A DNA stretch of 64,000 bases, from NCBI RefSeq assembly GCF_034008635.1, contig NZ_CP125378.1, forward strand, positions 1,974,001-2,038,000, written 5' to 3'. The first letter of the stretch is position 1; each line of letters begins with the position of its first letter. This document shows positions 1-11,107 of the stretch, one piece after another. The position numbers were made by a program, and so were the translations under genes. The notes under the pieces are model-generated. The model had not been told where the DNA came from. It was given only the letters and a program-made list of their open reading frames with translations, and did not search any database. The DNA comes from Pseudomonas sp. P8_229 (lineage in GTDB: Bacteria; Pseudomonadota; Gammaproteobacteria; Pseudomonadales; Pseudomonadaceae).

Positions 1-102
1 GCGACGGCTGAAGACCGCGATCTGGTGATTCTGGTGGCCGCGTTCCTCGGCACCACACGGTTGATCGACAACCTGCACCTGAATCTCGATACCCCGGCCT
101 GA
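1..102 (+). CDS. panC: Pantoate--beta-alanine ligase, C-terminal end (cut by window edge)
   Basis: Only the last 33 codons are present; the start lies before the window. The tail contains TRLIDNLHL, which is typical of the end of PanC. PanC joins pantoate to beta-alanine with ATP to make pantothenate in the cytoplasm. The gene is followed on the same strand by panD, whose product supplies beta-alanine, which supports the call. A REP doublet lies in the panC-panD gap. Confidence 0.85.
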   Translation, partial: ATAEDRDLVILVAAFLGTTRLIDNLHLNLDTPA

Positions 103-120
103 ACAACACCGCAATACCCC

Positions 121-214
121 TTGCAGGAGTGAGCCTGCTCGCGATGAGGCCCTGACATTCAGCATCATTGTTGAATGACAGTCCGCTATCGCGAGCAGGC
201 TCACTCCTACAGTG
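121..214. repeat. REPIN (class A REP doublet)
   Basis: Two REP copies face each other: GGAGTGAGCCTGCTCGCGAT and, about 45 bases later, its inverted partner ending in CACTCCTAC. It fills the gap between panC and panD. Confidence 0.9.
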
Positions 215-313
215 TTTTTCAGCGTCCTGAAAATTGCATTTCAAGCCATATTGCCGCCCCAATAGCCTTCGGGCACACTGCCCGCCGTTCGATTCCAACC
301 CGGGAAATCCCTC

Positions 314-694
314 ATGCACGCCATCATGCTCAAGGCCAAGCTGCACCGCGCCGAAGTCACCCATGCGGTACTCGATTACGAAGGTTCCTGCGCCATCGAT
401 GGCGAGTGGCTGGACCTGTCCGGCATCCGTGAGTACGAGCAGATCCAGATTTACAACGTCGATAACGGCGAGCGTTTCACCACTTACGCCATTCGTGGTG
501 AAGAAGGTTCAAGGATGATTTCGGTCAACGGCGCAGCCGCGCACAAGGCCAAGGTCGGCGACCGGGTGATCATTTGCGCATACGCCCATTACAGCGAAGC
601 GGAACTGCTGAATTTCAAGCCGCGCATGCTGTATATGGCTCCTGGCAATGAGCTGAGCCACACCAGCAACGCCATTCCGGTTCAGGTGGCCTGA
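314..694 (+). CDS. panD: Aspartate 1-decarboxylase
   Basis: A 126-residue protein of normal family length. PanD converts L-aspartate to beta-alanine for pantothenate synthesis. The proenzyme cleaves itself at Gly24-Ser25, seen here in YEGSCAID, turning Ser25 into the pyruvoyl cofactor. Arg54 and Tyr58, which line the active site in the family, are both present. It follows panC, with a REPIN between the two, and precedes pgi on the same strand. Confidence 0.97.
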   Translation: MHAIMLKAKLHRAEVTHAVLDYEGSCAIDGEWLDLSGIREYEQIQIYNVDNGERFTTYAIRGEEGSRMISVNGAAAHKAKVGDRVIICAYAHYSEAELLNFKPRMLYMAPGNELSHTSNAIPVQVA

Positions 695-924
695 GCCGCT
701 TCGACACACCACTCCCCTTCCGTTGGTCGGCTTGTTCCCGGTATCGATGTTAAAAAAGTACAGGGAACAGGTCAGAAGAAGTCAAGACAGATCGCAGCGC
801 GAGGTTTACTGTATTCGCCCTGCGTTGAAAAATCGTGTCGACGCATTTGACCCTCGCCCAAACATGGCGTATCGGTCTGTTCTGTGTTCAAAAGGCCGTT
901 CAAGTAAAAAGGAAAACCGCAGCG

Positions 925-2589
925 ATGGCGTACTACCGCACTCCTCACGACGTTACCGCTCTGCCTGCCTGGCAAGCGTTGAAAGATCACCGCCAAGCCA
1001 TGCAGGATTTCAGCATGCGCGAAGCCTTCAACGCCGATCCGCAGCGCTTCAATCAGTTCACTCTCAGCAGCTGCGGACTGTTTCTCGATTATTCCAAGAA
1101 CCTGATCAACGCCCAGACCCGCAATCTGCTGGTGGGCCTGGCCAATGAAGTCGATCTGAAAGGCGCGATCAAAGCGCTGTTCGACGGCGAGATCGTCAAC
1201 GCCTCCGAAGGCCGCCCGGCACTGCACACCGCCCTGCGCCGCCCGGTGGGCGACAAACTGTCGGTCAACGGCGTCAACGTGATGCCGGAAGTGCACAAGG
1301 TGCTGAACCAGATCACTGATCTGGTCGGCCGCATCCACGATGGCCTGTGGCGTGGTTACACCGAGAAGCCGATCACCGACGTGGTGAACATCGGCATCGG
1401 TGGCTCGTTCCTCGGCCCGGAGCTGGTGTCCGAAGCGCTACTGTCCTACGCGCAGAAAGGCGTGCGTTGCCATTACCTGGCGAACATCGACGGCAGTGAG
1501 TTCCATGAACTGACGCAGAAGTTGCGCGCCGAAACCACACTGTTCATCGTTTCGTCGAAGTCCTTCAACACCCTCGAAACCCTGAAGAACGCGCAGGCCG
1601 CACGCGCCTGGTACCTGGCGCAGGGTGGCTCGGAAGCCGAGCTGTATCGCCACTTCATCGCGGTATCGAGCAACAACGCTGCTGCAGTAGCGTTCGGTAT
1701 CCGTGAAGAAAACATCTTCCCGATGTGGGACTGGGTCGGCGGCCGTTACTCGCTGTGGTCGGCCATCGGTTTGCCGATCGCCCTGGCCATCGGCATGTCC
1801 AACTTCAAGGAACTGTTGTCCGGTGCCTACACCATGGACCAGCATTTCCAGACCGCGCCGTTCGAACAGAACATGCCGGTGCTGCTGGCGCTGCTCGGTG
1901 TCTGGTACGGCAACTTCTGGGGCGCGCAAAGCCACGCGATCCTGCCGTACGACCACTACCTGCGCAACATCACCAAGCACTTGCAGCAATTGGATATGGA
2001 ATCCAACGGCAAGAGCGTACGTCAGGACGGTACCTCGGTATCGACCGATACCGGCCCGGTGATCTGGGGCGGCGTCGGTTGCAATGGTCAGCACGCGTAT
2101 CACCAACTGCTGCACCAAGGCACCCAACTGATCCCTGCCGACTTCATCGTGCCGATCGTCAGCTTCAACCCGGTCTCCGACCACCATCAGTGGCTGTACG
2201 CCAACTGCCTGTCGCAGAGCCAGGCACTGATGCTCGGCAAGACCCTGCCGGAAGCCGAGCAGGAGCTGCGCGACAAAGGCATGAGCGAAGAGCAGGTGCA
2301 CAAACTCGCACCGCACAAGGTGATTCCGGGCAACCGTCCGAGCAACACCATTGTCGTCGAGCGCATCAGCCCGCGTCGTCTCGGTGCGCTGGTCGCGATG
2401 TATGAGCACAAAGTGTTCGTGCAGAGCGTGGTCTGGGGCATCAATGCCTTCGACCAGTGGGGCGTGGAACTGGGCAAGGAACTGGGCAAAGGCGTTTACA
2501 ACCGTCTGGTCGGCAGCGATGAAACCACCGCTGACGATGCCTCCACCCAGGGCCTGATCAACTACTTCCGCGGTCGTCACCGCGGTTGA
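925..2589 (+). CDS. pgi: Glucose-6-phosphate isomerase
   Basis: Encodes 554 residues, matching Pseudomonas Pgi, if translation starts at the ATG at 925 ([10 protein letters not shown]) behind an A/G-rich AAAAGGAAAA. The open frame runs upstream to 835, but that part does not resemble the family. Pgi interconverts glucose-6-phosphate and fructose-6-phosphate; in pseudomonads it serves mainly gluconeogenesis and the Entner-Doudoroff cycle. Signature segments are visible: [13 protein letters not shown] near the phosphate site, VSSKSFNT, and the C-terminal [10 protein letters not shown] stretch. A long hairpin and a REPIN follow the stop codon. Confidence 0.96.
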   Translation: MAYYRTPHDVTALPAWQALKDHRQAMQDFSMREAFNADPQRFNQFTLSSCGLFLDYSKNLINAQTRNLLVGLANEVDLKGAIKALFDGEIVNASEGRPALHTALRRPVGDKLSVNGVNVMPEVHKVLNQITDLVGRIHDGLWRGYTEKPITDVVNIGIGGSFLGPELVSEALLSYAQKGVRCHYLANIDGSEFHELTQKLRAETTLFIVSSKSFNTLETLKNAQAARAWYLAQGGSEAELYRHFIAVSSNNAAAVAFGIREENIFPMWDWVGGRYSLWSAIGLPIALAIGMSNFKELLSGAYTMDQHFQTAPFEQNMPVLLALLGVWYGNFWGAQSHAILPYDHYLRNITKHLQQLDMESNGKSVRQDGTSVSTDTGPVIWGGVGCNGQHAYHQLLHQGTQLIPADFIVPIVSFNPVSDHHQWLYANCLSQSQALMLGKTLPEAEQELRDKGMSEEQVHKLAPHKVIPGNRPSNTIVVERISPRRLGALVAMYEHKVFVQSVVWGINAFDQWGVELGKELGKGVYNRLVGSDETTADDASTQGLINYFRGRHRG

Positions 2590-2601
2590 TTTGATGGCTC
2601 G

Positions 2602-2637
2602 GCCCACAGGCTTTGGATCAATCCAAATCCTGTGGGC
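2602..2637 (+). other. Long 3' hairpin after pgi
   Basis: GCCCACAGG pairs with CCTGTGGGC, and inside it TTTGGAT pairs with ATCCAAA around a CA loop, giving about 16 base pairs with one mismatch. It begins 13 bases after the pgi stop. No T-run follows, so it looks like an mRNA-stabilising or weak termination structure, not a standard terminator. Confidence 0.6.
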
Positions 2638-2650
2638 GATGAAAATCCCT

Positions 2651-2740
2651 TGTAGGAGTGAGCCTGCTCGCGATCGCGCTGTGTCATTTAGCCTTGAGTT
2701 GAATGACACATCGCTATCGCGAGCAGGCTCACTCCTACAG
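2651..2740. repeat. REPIN (class A REP doublet)
   Basis: Head copy GTAGGAGTGAGCCTGCTCGC and inverted partner around an AT-richer core containing GTGTCATT and AATGACAC. Lies between pgi and acs. Confidence 0.92.
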
Positions 2741-2829
2741 TTGTTTGTGCACACCTGAAACCAGACTTGAACCTGTAGACCGCTCGGCGCATCTTTATCC
2801 TTGTCGCACCACAAGAATAAGGAACCGTC

Positions 2830-4767
<1,938 letters not shown>

Positions 4768-4818
4768 CGTCCGTAGCGCGGTCAACCGGCCGCGCCCGTC
4801 CACCCGCAATGAGTTGTC

Positions 4819-5691
4819 ATGGAATTCATCCGCAGCCGTATCGAAAACCAACTCATGAGCCTGACCGGTCTGTCCCTCGGTCAGCTTGACCTGGAAAACC
4901 CCAAGGGCGATCCGGGCCTGTTCGGCCCCGACTCGATCAGTTGGCAAGTGCATGGCGACTTCAGCAGCATGCTGATCGGCGGCATCAGCGCTTTGCTGCT
5001 GCAAGCCCTGCATCCGCTGGCGCTGGCCGGCGTCTGGGACCATTCGAATTTTCGCCAGGACATGCTCGGACGCTTGCGCCGCACCAGTCAGTTTGTCTCC
5101 GGCACCACCTTCGGTTCGCGCCGCGACGCCGAATGGCTGATCGAGAAAGTGCGCACCATTCACCTGCAAGTGGTCGGTACCGCAGCGGATGGCCGACCCT
5201 ATGCGGCCAGCGATCCGGACCTGCTGACCTGGGTGCATGTGGCAGAAGTCAGCAACTTCCTCGCCGCGCATTTGCGTTATCGTAATCCGCGGCTGTCGCT
5301 GGCAGATCAGGATCGTTACTACACGGAAATCGCCGTGGTGGCTGAGCGACTGGGTGCGCGGGACGTACCGAAATCACGGCAAGCGGTGGCCGATTATCTG
5401 CAACGCATGCGCCCGCAATTGTTGTGCGATGAACGCAGCCGCGAAGTCCTGCGCCTGCTACTCGACGCGCCGGCGCCGAATGTTCTGGCGCGGCCGTTTG
5501 GCGATCTGATGATGAAAGCCGGCATCGACCTGCTGCCGGACTGGGCCAGCGATATGTTCGATGTCCGCCAGAGTTCGCTGCAGCGCCAGTTGATCCGCGC
5601 CAGCGTCAAGCGCAGTGCGCCGATGCTGCGCTGGGCGATGCGCAATGGCTCGGTGCAGCGAGCGAAACGGCGGATGGGTTTGCTGAGCTGA
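4819..5691 (+). CDS. Oxygenase MpaB family protein (DUF2236)
   Basis: A 290-residue soluble protein resembling the DUF2236 family, now named after the fungal MpaB oxygenase and related to latex-clearing haem proteins. Family-like features are QALHPLALAGVWDHS near residue 70, an RRDAEWL...VRTIH segment and DLLTWVHVAEV near residue 140; His residues in these segments are candidate haem or metal ligands. No signal peptide is seen. It starts 51 bases after acs on the same strand and may be co-transcribed. The substrate is unknown and the family call rests on motif memory. Confidence 0.75.
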   Translation: MEFIRSRIENQLMSLTGLSLGQLDLENPKGDPGLFGPDSISWQVHGDFSSMLIGGISALLLQALHPLALAGVWDHSNFRQDMLGRLRRTSQFVSGTTFGSRRDAEWLIEKVRTIHLQVVGTAADGRPYAASDPDLLTWVHVAEVSNFLAAHLRYRNPRLSLADQDRYYTEIAVVAERLGARDVPKSRQAVADYLQRMRPQLLCDERSREVLRLLLDAPAPNVLARPFGDLMMKAGIDLLPDWASDMFDVRQSSLQRQLIRASVKRSAPMLRWAMRNGSVQRAKRRMGLLS

Positions 5692-5707
5692 AAGCTTCGT
5701 TGGGCGC

Positions 5708-5788
5708 CTTCGCGAGCAGGCTCGCTCCCACACAGGATCTATGCTGTAAATCAAATCTCCTGTGGGAGCGAGTCTGCTCGCGAAGGCA
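5708..5788. repeat. REP doublet, inverted (tail-to-tail) arrangement
   Basis: TTCGCGAGCAGGCTCGCTCCC is followed about 30 bases later by GGGAGCGAGTCTGCTCGCGAA. The order of the two halves is reversed relative to most REPINs here, and the spacer is shorter. Confidence 0.85.
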
Positions 5789-5853
5789 GCACCTCGGTTA
5801 CCCGCCAAGCTGCTAAACTCCCGCGCCCCAATTCTCACCAGCAAGGCGCCCGC

Positions 5854-6870
5854 ATGTCTTCCTTGAATCAGGCGCTGCGCGCCGCCCTCGATCAACGCCA
5901 GGACCTGCTCGCTGCACTGCACAGCCAGGGCACCGATTGCTATCGGCTGTTCCATGGCAGCCAGGAAGGCGCCGGCGGCCTGACCATCGATCGCTACGGT
6001 CCGCAATTGCTGGTACAGAGCTTTCACCAGACGCTGGAGCGTGACGATCTGCTGCAACTGCACGCCATGGTCAATCAAACGCTGGGCCTGGAAACCTTGC
6101 TGGTCTACAACGACCGCTCTCGCGGCAACTCGCGGATCGATCGCGAAGACAGCGTCTACAAAGCTGACGCCGCCGCACTGGCCGATCTGATCGGCCACGA
6201 ATGGGGCCTGAACTACCGCGTACGTGGTCGCCATGCAGGGCAGGATCCGCTGCTGTTCCTCGACCTGCGCAACACCCGTGGCTGGGTCAAGGATCACGCC
6301 AAGGGCAAAAGCGTGCTCAACCTCTTTGCCTACACCTGCGGCGTTGGCCTGAGTGCCGCTGCCGGTGGCGCGCGTGAGGTGTGCAATCTGGACTTCGCCG
6401 AAGGCAACCTGGCGGTCGGCCGCGAAAACGGCCTGCTCAACCCGCAACTGCCCGAGATGCAATTCATCCAGTCCGATTATTTCCCGGCGATCCGCCAACT
6501 CGCCGGCCTGCCCATCAGCCAGCGACGCGGGCAGAAACTGCCGAGCTATCAGCGCCTCGAACAACGCCAGTACGATCTGGTGCTGCTCGACCCGCCAGCC
6601 TGGGCCAAGAGTGCATTCGGCACTGTCGACCTGCTGCGTGACTATCAGAGCCTGCTCAAGCCGGCCCTGCTGACCACCGCTGACAATGGCGTGCTGATCT
6701 GCTGCAACAACCTGGCGAAAGTCAGCATGGATGACTGGCGCGAACAGGTACTGCGTTGCGCCGAGAAGGCCGGGCGTCCAGTACGCGAATGGAGCGTGAT
6801 GACCCCGGGCGCCGACTTCCCGTCAATGGATCAACAGCCACCGCTGAAAACCCTGATCCTGCAGCTGTAA
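5854..6870 (+). CDS. Class I SAM-dependent rRNA large-subunit methyltransferase, COG1092/RlmI type
   Basis: A 338-residue cytoplasmic protein. An N-terminal PUA-like/EEHEE region (GGLTIDRYG, LLVYNDRSRGN) is followed by a Rossmann methyltransferase domain with the SAM-binding motif LNLFAYTCGVGLSAAAGG near residue 155 and the catalytic-loop motif LLDPPAWAK near residue 245. These match COG1092 23S rRNA cytosine-C5 methyltransferases. The protein is shorter than RlmI (about 396 residues), so the exact target base is not claimed. The gene stands between two REP doublets. Confidence 0.82.
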   Translation: MSSLNQALRAALDQRQDLLAALHSQGTDCYRLFHGSQEGAGGLTIDRYGPQLLVQSFHQTLERDDLLQLHAMVNQTLGLETLLVYNDRSRGNSRIDREDSVYKADAAALADLIGHEWGLNYRVRGRHAGQDPLLFLDLRNTRGWVKDHAKGKSVLNLFAYTCGVGLSAAAGGAREVCNLDFAEGNLAVGRENGLLNPQLPEMQFIQSDYFPAIRQLAGLPISQRRGQKLPSYQRLEQRQYDLVLLDPPAWAKSAFGTVDLLRDYQSLLKPALLTTADNGVLICCNNLAKVSMDDWREQVLRCAEKAGRPVREWSVMTPGADFPSMDQQPPLKTLILQL

Positions 6871-6898
6871 CCCTCCTCTGCGGCTGACAACTGTCCAA

Positions 6899-6990
6899 TG
6901 TGGGAGCGGGCTTGCTCGCGAATGCGGTGCATCAGTTAACAAAGAGGTTGACTGACAAACCGCATTCGCGAGCAAGCCCGCTCCCACAGG
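6899..6990. repeat. REPIN (class B REP doublet)
   Basis: GTGGGAGCGGGCTTGCTCGC and its inverted copy, about 45 bases apart, flanking a core with TGCGGTGCATC and AACCGCA. Confidence 0.92.
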
Positions 6991-7090
6991 GTTTGCGATC
7001 CTACAGAACAATCTGAACAATCCTGCACCCTGCGAGTTACTTCGGAACCAGAATCGCGTGCCATACTCCAAGGCACTCCGATTCAGACAG

Positions 7091-10039
7091 ATGAAGCCGC
7101 ACATGACCAAAGGATTGATTCGCGCGATTGGCGCCTTGTTGACCGCTCTGGCCCTTTACAGCCTGCTGGGGTTTCTGATTTTGCCGGGCATCGCCCTGCG
7201 CATTGCCAACCAGCAGTTGGCCAATTACGCCACGGTGCCTGCGCATATCCAGCGCATCGAACTCAATCCATTCAGCCTTGAAGTCACCCTGTGGGGGCTG
7301 GTCATTGGCGAGCCGGGCAAAGAGCAGGTCGGTTTCGAACGGCTGTACGCCAACCTGCAACTCGACAGCCTGTGGACCAAAGCGCTGCACCTGGCCGATA
7401 TCGAGCTGGACAAGCCGAAGACTGAAATCCTCTTCGCCAAGGACGGCCAGCTCAATCTGCTGGGCCTGTTCAAACTCCCCGCCAGCGAGCCGACCCCGGC
7501 CGACCCGAATGCCAAGCCGTTCCCGCTGCGCATCGACCGCATCCAGCTGGCCGGTGGCAATGTGCATTTCGAAGACGCCCGGCCGAGCGAGCCGATCGAG
7601 TTCCTCTACGACAAACTCGACTTCGAACTGAAAAACCTCAGTACCCTGCCCGAAGACAATGCCGACATGACACTGGTGGCGATCGGCCCGGCCGGTGGGC
7701 AGATCGACTGGAAGGGCAACTTCAGCCTGATCCCGTTCACCTCCGAAGGCACGCTGAAAATCACCGATGGCAAGATGAAAGCCTTCTGGCCCTACGTGCG
7801 CGACGCGGTGCCACTGGTCCTCGAAGACGGTGTGATCAACCTCAGCACCGAATACAAACTCAATCTGTCGAAAGAAACCGAACTGCTGCTGAACAACATC
7901 GCGGTGAGCATTGCGCCGTTCGCAATCAAGGCACCGGACGGGCGCCCACTGGCAAAACTTGAACGCCTGGACGTCAGCGAGACTTCACTGGACCTGGCCA
8001 AACAGCAAGTGGTGGTCGGCAAGATCCGCAGCAACAAACTGGAAACCTGGGCCGCGCTCGAAGCCGACGGCCAACTGGACTGGCAAAAACTGTTCGCCAG
8101 CCAGCCGTCCAAGCCCGCCGCGAAGGCTGCAGCGGAACCTGCCAATACCCCGGCCGCCGCCGACTCGCCGAAAGCACCGCCGGCGCCGAGCAAGCCATGG
8201 CAAGTGCTGCTCAAGGACGTGCAGTTGCGCAACTACACGGTGCATCTGGCCGACCGTTCGGCAAAACCGGCGGTGGCACTGGATGTCACGCCGCTGAACA
8301 TTGATCTGCAGGATTTCGACAGCCTCAACGGTTCGCCCTTCAAGGTCAGACTCGACACCGGCCTGGGCAAACAAGGCAAGGTCAGCGCCGACGGCGTGGT
8401 CAACCTCGCCCCGGTCACCGCCCAGCTCAACGTGAAAACCCAGGACATCGACCTGCGGGTCGCGCAATCCTACATCAGCCCGTTCATTCGCCTGGAACTG
8501 CGCAGCGGCATGCTCGGCAGTGACTTGAAGGTCAACCTCAAGAGCACCGAACCACTGGCGCTCAACGTGACCGGGCGGGCGCAGATCGATCAACTGCACA
8601 CCCTTGACACCCTGAAGACCCGCGACTTCCTCAAGTGGCAGCAAGTTGTGGTCGAAGGCATCAACTATCAACACGGTGACAGCCTGTCGATCGACAAGGT
8701 CAACCTGTTCCAGCCGTACGCGCGGTTCATGATCAACGATGACCGCACCACCAACATCGACGATCTGCTGATCCCGCAGCCCGCCGACAGCGGTGCGAAA
8801 ACCGCCGCGGCGAAACCGGCCAGCAAAGACAAGCCGCTGGGCATTCACATCGGCGCGATTGCGATCAACGACGGCTCGGCCAACTTCGCCGACTTCAGCC
8901 TGACCCCGAACTTCGCCACCGCGATTCAACAGCTCAACGGCCAGATCGGCACCATCGACAGCCGTCAGGCGAAACCGGCCAGCGTCGACATCAAGGGCAA
9001 GGTCGACCGCTATGCGCCAGTGACCATCAAAGGCGCGGTCAACCCGTTCGATCCGATGGCCAGCCTCGACATCGCCACCAGCTTCAAACGGGTCGAGTTG
9101 ACCACCCTGACGCCATACTCCGGCAAGTTCGCCGGTTACCGCATCCGCAAAGGCCGGCTCAACCTCGACCTGCATTACCTGATCACCAAGGGTCAGTTGA
9201 AGGCCGAAAACAAAGTGGTGGTCGAGCAGTTGCAACTCGGCGAAAAAGTCGACAGCCCGGACGCCGTGAGCCTGCCGCTGAAACTGGCGATCGCCCTGCT
9301 CAAGGACGTCGACGGCAAGATTTCCATCGAACTGCCGGTCACCGGCGACCTGAACAACCCGCAGTTCAGCGTGATGCCGATTGTCTGGCAGACCCTGCGC
9401 AACCTGATCGTCAAAGCCGCGGCGGCGCCGTTCAAGATGATTGGCGGACTGATCAGTGGCGGCGGTTCAGAAGACCTCGGTACCGTGTCCTTTGCAGCGG
9501 GTTCCAGCGACCTGAGCAAGGACGCCGAGTCGGCCCTCGACAAACTGTCCCAAGCCCTGAAGGAACGTCCGGCCCTGCGTCTGGAAATCGAAGGCACTGC
9601 CGCGCAAAGCAGCGACGGTCCGTTGATTGCCGAACAGCGTCTGGAGCGCGAATACCAGTACAACTACTACAAGATGCTCCAGCGCCGTGGCGACAAAGTG
9701 CCGGCTCAGGCGTCCCTGCTGCAAGTGCCGGAGAACGAGAAGGGCCCGCTGCTCGAAGGCATCTACCGCACCCGTCTGAAAACCCAGCCACCGGCTGAAT
9801 GGAAGGACCTGGGCAAGGAAGAACGCACGGCAAAAATGCGTGACGGCGTCATCAAGTTCTGGAGTTCCAGCGATGTATTACTGCGTCAACTGGGTCAGGA
9901 ACGCGCCAGCAGCATCAAGGACTATCTGGTCGACAAGGGCCAACTGGCCGATGATCGGGTGTACTTCATCGACGCCAATCTTGGCGAGGCCGAAAGCGAT
10001 GGCCGGGTCGTGACGCAGATGCACCTGGACGCCGAGTAA
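7091..10039 (+). CDS. DUF748 (AsmA-like) protein with C-terminal OmpA-like region
   Basis: About 982 residues. The ATG at 7091 is preferred because the protein then begins MKPHMTKGLI and runs straight into a membrane anchor (ALLTALALYSLLGFLILPG); a GTG at 7058 or ATG at 7103 are alternatives and none has a strong ribosome site. The long middle is repetitive beta-structure typical of DUF748/AsmA-like proteins, which in other bacteria are linked to phospholipid traffic and envelope integrity. An Ala/Pro-rich linker lies near residue 345. From about residue 800, SFAAGSSDLSKDAESALDKL and a late RASSIKDYLVDKGQL resemble the two halves of an OmpA-like domain split by roughly 80 residues. The stop overlaps the next ATG by one base. 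Confidence 0.85.
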   Translation: MKPHMTKGLIRAIGALLTALALYSLLGFLILPGIALRIANQQLANYATVPAHIQRIELNPFSLEVTLWGLVIGEPGKEQVGFERLYANLQLDSLWTKALHLADIELDKPKTEILFAKDGQLNLLGLFKLPASEPTPADPNAKPFPLRIDRIQLAGGNVHFEDARPSEPIEFLYDKLDFELKNLSTLPEDNADMTLVAIGPAGGQIDWKGNFSLIPFTSEGTLKITDGKMKAFWPYVRDAVPLVLEDGVINLSTEYKLNLSKETELLLNNIAVSIAPFAIKAPDGRPLAKLERLDVSETSLDLAKQQVVVGKIRSNKLETWAALEADGQLDWQKLFASQPSKPAAKAAAEPANTPAAADSPKAPPAPSKPWQVLLKDVQLRNYTVHLADRSAKPAVALDVTPLNIDLQDFDSLNGSPFKVRLDTGLGKQGKVSADGVVNLAPVTAQLNVKTQDIDLRVAQSYISPFIRLELRSGMLGSDLKVNLKSTEPLALNVTGRAQIDQLHTLDTLKTRDFLKWQQVVVEGINYQHGDSLSIDKVNLFQPYARFMINDDRTTNIDDLLIPQPADSGAKTAAAKPASKDKPLGIHIGAIAINDGSANFADFSLTPNFATAIQQLNGQIGTIDSRQAKPASVDIKGKVDRYAPVTIKGAVNPFDPMASLDIATSFKRVELTTLTPYSGKFAGYRIRKGRLNLDLHYLITKGQLKAENKVVVEQLQLGEKVDSPDAVSLPLKLAIALLKDVDGKISIELPVTGDLNNPQFSVMPIVWQTLRNLIVKAAAAPFKMIGGLISGGGSEDLGTVSFAAGSSDLSKDAESALDKLSQALKERPALRLEIEGTAAQSSDGPLIAEQRLEREYQYNYYKMLQRRGDKVPAQASLLQVPENEKGPLLEGIYRTRLKTQPPAEWKDLGKEERTAKMRDGVIKFWSSSDVLLRQLGQERASSIKDYLVDKGQLADDRVYFIDANLGEAESDGRVVTQMHLDAE

Positions 10040-10335
10040 TGAACCACAAGTGGCTGGTTGCGATGACGCTGATGCTCGCCGCCAGCCCTGCCCTGGCCTC
10101 CGATACGCTGCGCTGTGGCAGCCAATTGGTCAGTCTCGGCGACCGCGCCAGCGAAGTGCTGCAAAAGTGTGGAGAGCCGGTCAGCCGCGACGTCCTCGGC
10201 TACAAGCGCAGCGCCAACCGCCGCGAAGAGTTTCAGGTCGAGGAATGGACCTACGGCCCGAGCAACGGCATGTACCAGTACCTGCGCTTCGAAGGCAATC
10301 GCCTGCGGCAGATCAACAGCAAACGCGGTAACTGA
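10039..10335 (+). CDS. DUF2845 domain-containing exported protein
   Basis: A 98-residue protein with a signal peptide ending in ASPALA (cleavage near residue 20), so probably periplasmic. It has two cysteines (LRCGSQLV and LQKCGEPV) and the G-D-x-x-x-x-V-L-x-K-C-G-E-P pattern of DUF2845. Its ATG overlaps the DUF748 stop (TAATG), so translation is probably coupled. Function is unknown; the pairing suggests an envelope role. Confidence 0.85.
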   Translation: MNHKWLVAMTLMLAASPALASDTLRCGSQLVSLGDRASEVLQKCGEPVSRDVLGYKRSANRREEFQVEEWTYGPSNGMYQYLRFEGNRLRQINSKRGN

Positions 10336-10350
10336 ACCACATCGACCCCC

Positions 10351-10442
10351 TTGTAGGAGTGAGCCTGCTCGCGATAGCGTTGGGTCAGTCGACACATTAA
10401 TCGACTGATACACCGCTATCGCGAGCAGGCTCACTCCTACAG
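10351..10442. repeat. REPIN (class A REP doublet)
   Basis: GTAGGAGTGAGCCTGCTCGC head, GATAGCG, core with GGGTCAGTCGA and TCGACTGAT, then the inverted partner. Sits just after the DUF2845 gene. Confidence 0.93.
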
Positions 10443-10473
10443 TTGTTTTGGGCTTTCCCGCAGAAATAGAACA

Positions 10474-10497
10474 GGCCCCGACACAAGTGCCGGGGCC
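10474..10497 (-). terminator. Probable terminator of the BON-domain gene
   Basis: GGCCCCG and CGGGGCC form a 7-base-pair stem, extended inside by CAC/GTG. On the minus strand it is followed by TGTTCTATTT, a weak T-rich tail. It lies about 110 bases beyond the BON gene stop; the 10336-10606 gap holds only this and the REPIN. Confidence 0.5.
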
Positions 10498-10606
10498 CGT
10501 AATGGTCACATCCGTGTGACCGTTCGCATGAACTCTAAAGTTGCGGCAGACGTATTGCCCGGCCCGTCTGTCGCGCCTTCTCCCGGTCCAGGCGAGAAGT
10601 CATGCC

Positions 10607-10963
10607 TTACTCGGCTTTCAGGCCGTCAGCGGAGACCGCTTTGACGCCTTTGATTTTCTTGGTAATCGCTACAGCGGTGGCTTTCTGAGATTCAGTGACA
10701 GCAACAGTCGACGACAGGGAAACGACGCCTTTGTTGGTTTCTACTTTGATGTCGGTGCCTGGAATGCCTTTTTCGGTGACCAGATCGCTTTTGACTTTGG
10801 TGGTGATCCAGGTATCGGAAGTAGCTTCTTTAGCCTTGGTCATTTCACCGGCAGCCAGAGTCATTGGAGCCTGGGTAGCTTGGGTGGATTGGGCGAATGC
10901 ACCGGAAGCCATGGTCAGGGTCAGCGCGGTAGCAGCAGCGGCAGTGATAGCGAACTTCTTCAT
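10607..10963 (-). CDS. Periplasmic BON-domain protein (OsmY-like)
   Basis: A 118-residue protein. The signal peptide MKKFAITAAAATALTLTMA...AFA ends near residue 24. After a short linker comes one BON domain from about residue 49 to the end (TWITTKVKSDLV, then IKVETNKGVVSLSSTV). BON domains are thought to bind phospholipid or envelope surfaces; OsmY, with two, is a stress chaperone of the periplasm. AGGAG stands before the ATG. The upstream 180 bases hold a sigma-54 promoter, an IHF site and palindromes, so expression is probably activator-dependent. The gene is monocistronic. Confidence 0.9.
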   Translation of the reverse strand: MKKFAITAAAATALTLTMASGAFAQSTQATQAPMTLAAGEMTKAKEATSDTWITTKVKSDLVTEKGIPGTDIKVETNKGVVSLSSTVAVTESQKATAVAITKKIKGVKAVSADGLKAE

Positions 10964-11029
10964 ACGAGTAACTCCTGTTTTTCTGGAAAGTCTGCTGGTT
11001 GTCTTGTCAGCAGGGTTACTGGAGATATT

Positions 11030-11044
11030 GCGAAGGCTGTGCCA
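11030..11044 (-). promoter_or_regulatory. Sigma-54 (-24/-12) promoter of the BON gene
   Basis: Minus strand reads TGGCACAGCCTTCGC, 13 of 15 matches to TGGCACGNNNNTTGC with GG and GC correctly spaced. The start site would lie about 12 bases downstream, leaving a leader of about 55 bases before the ATG at 10963. Confidence 0.8.
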
Positions 11045-11072
11045 ACTTCTCGAAAGACAACAAATCGTTATA

Positions 11073-11085
11073 AATCAACAATTTA
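11073..11085. promoter_or_regulatory. IHF-binding site between BON promoter and upstream repeats
   Basis: AATCAACAATTTA matches the IHF consensus WATCAANNNNTTR at every defined position and lies in an AT-rich tract. Its place between the sigma-54 promoter and the upstream palindromes is where IHF usually bends DNA. Confidence 0.65.
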
Positions 11086-11107
11086 TAAATTCAGCAAATT
11101 TCCGAAA

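Noticed and set aside
175..432. Short frames beginning in REP sequence with RYREQAHSYS
   Set aside because: The same peptide appears after several class A REPINs; it is the translated repeat.
7058..7090. GTG start for the DUF748 protein at 7058
   Set aside because: It would add 11 polar residues before the membrane anchor and has no ribosome site. The ATG at 7091 is preferred, though not proven.
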